This document shows, piece after piece, positions 63,373 to 64,000 of a stretch of DNA of 64,000 nt; position 1 is the stretch's first letter; every line of letters begins with the position of its first letter. The notes under the pieces are model-generated. The model was given only the letters and a program-made list of their open reading frames with translations, was not told the DNA's origin and did not search any database. This stretch comes from Rhodothermales bacterium. GTDB lineage: Bacteria; Bacteroidota; Rhodothermia; Rhodothermales; VXPQ01. The position numbers and the translations under genes are program-made. Where the stretch lies: the NCBI GenBank assembly GCA_022825385.1, contig JAJDWX010000030.1:78555-142554 (forward strand). The letters run 5' to 3'.

Positions 63373-64000
63373 TCAAGCCACCAGATCCTTGTACATCAGC
63401 CGCTTCCCGACCATTCCGGCCACTACGTGCTCCATCTGTTCCATCGTGTCCATTTCCCGCATATTGTGCTTCTCGGCGAACTGGCTCACGTAGCGGTGCA
63501 GGTGCTTCGGAGAGACCTGGTGAAACACGCCGTGATACGCCCGCTTGAAAACGGCCCAGAAACTCTCCATCCCGTTGACGTGAGCCTGATCCTTGACGTA
63601 CTCCGACACCCCGTGCTTCACGGCTTCGTGCTCGTAGTACTCTTTCAGCCCGCCGTACGAACGATGCTCGTCTGTGTAGACCGTAGCCCCTGAAGCCGTA
63701 TGGTCCATCACAAAACTTTGCAAAGTTTCCCGTGTCGTGTCTCCGACCACCTGCGCCGTGATCCGGTTCGTCTCCCTGTCCTTGATTCCCACGACGATTG
63801 CCTTGCCCTGCACCCCTCGGTCAAACGTTTTCTCCGAGTTGCGGCGGTTCTTCTCCTTGCCGCCTACGTAGGTTTCGTCTACTTCCACAGGGCCTGTGAA
63901 CTCTCCGAACTCCTGAAAGAACGCCTTGCGGATACGGTGCTGGAGAAACCAGGCCGTATCCTGACGGATTCCCAAGTCCCTGTGCAGTTTCATACTGGAC
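63373..64000 (-). mobile_element. IS1595-family (ISXO2-like) transposase, 5' partial
   Basis: The frame is open past the right edge, so the N-terminus is missing; at least 208 residues are visible. The DDE_Tnp_IS1595 domain is clear: VEVDETYVGGKEKNRR (first Asp), ATVYTDEHRSYGGLK (second Asp), and VNGMESFWAVFKRAYHGVFHQ with the Asn-Glu replacing the last acidic residue as in ISXO2. The terminal repeats could not be identified. It likely caused or followed the decay of 61.6-63.3 kb. Confidence 0.9.

Overview
The window (about 60% G+C, dense genes) reads as a chromosomal segment of a bacterium in the Bacteroidota/Rhodothermota lineage, probably a marine Rhodothermales-like organism. The grounds are PorU- and PorV-like type IX secretion (T9SS) proteins, several secreted proteins ending in the NYPNPF-type T9SS sorting domain, and a complete alginate-degradation locus. 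The taxon is an inference from gene content.

1-13.8 kb is an alginate/uronate utilisation locus. On the + strand are a heparinase II/III-fold protein (cut by the left edge), a tandem-duplicated beta-helix protein and a family-6 polysaccharide lyase. On the - strand, as one likely operon, are a PL17-like oligoalginate lyase, an SDR reductase, KdgF, a three-part TRAP transporter (DctP-DctQ-DctM) and a FadR/GntR regulator. Extracellular lyases would release oligomers, the TRAP system would import unsaturated uronates, and KdgF plus the reductase would convert them towards 2-keto-3-deoxygluconate. Palindromes in three promoter regions are candidate operators.

13.8-16.8 kb is a transition zone: a tiny membrane protein, an MNT nucleotidyltransferase with a broken HEPN partner, a polysaccharide deacetylase-like gene and a 260-bp MITE-like palindromic repeat.

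16.8-38.0 kb is a defence island. HD phosphohydrolase, SNF2 helicase-DUF3883 and an orphan winged-helix protein end at a terminator. A second unit follows: GHKL ATPase - STAS-like DUF4325 - PIN nuclease - DUF1156 DNA methylase, all overlapping at their start/stop codons. Then come an ATPase/TOPRIM pair (OLD/PARIS-like layout), a truncated AlbA-type ATPase, and a Swt1-HEPN/DUF499 ATPase. Helicase, methylase and DUF499 ATPase correspond to the families used by type III BREX, but no PglZ, BrxA, BrxB, BrxF or BrxL was recognised. The methylase carries an 11-G tract inside its AdoMet-binding motif and a 30-bp tandem repeat. The island ends with XRE-ImmA, a DUF4268 nuclease, and an inverted duplication of a small membrane gene flanking scrambled toxin-antitoxin remnants.

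38.1-43.8 kb is housekeeping (- strand): CPBP protease, CdsA, a small conserved membrane protein, MutL, TilS. Next are tRNA-Arg(CCG) and a Fic protein with a degenerate active site, preceded by four repeats spaced exactly 20 bp apart.

45.6-59.2 kb is a - strand T9SS/cell-envelope operon: PorU, PorV, an M6-like secreted protein without HExxH, a large peptidase/beta-propeller outer-membrane protein, a TlpA-like thioredoxin and a DUF5683-like membrane protein. 59.5-61.5 kb holds an MBL hydrolase and NadA. 61.6-64 kb is a decayed, A+T-rich edge with a broken T9SS substrate gene, three small orphan genes and an IS1595-family transposase cut by the right edge.
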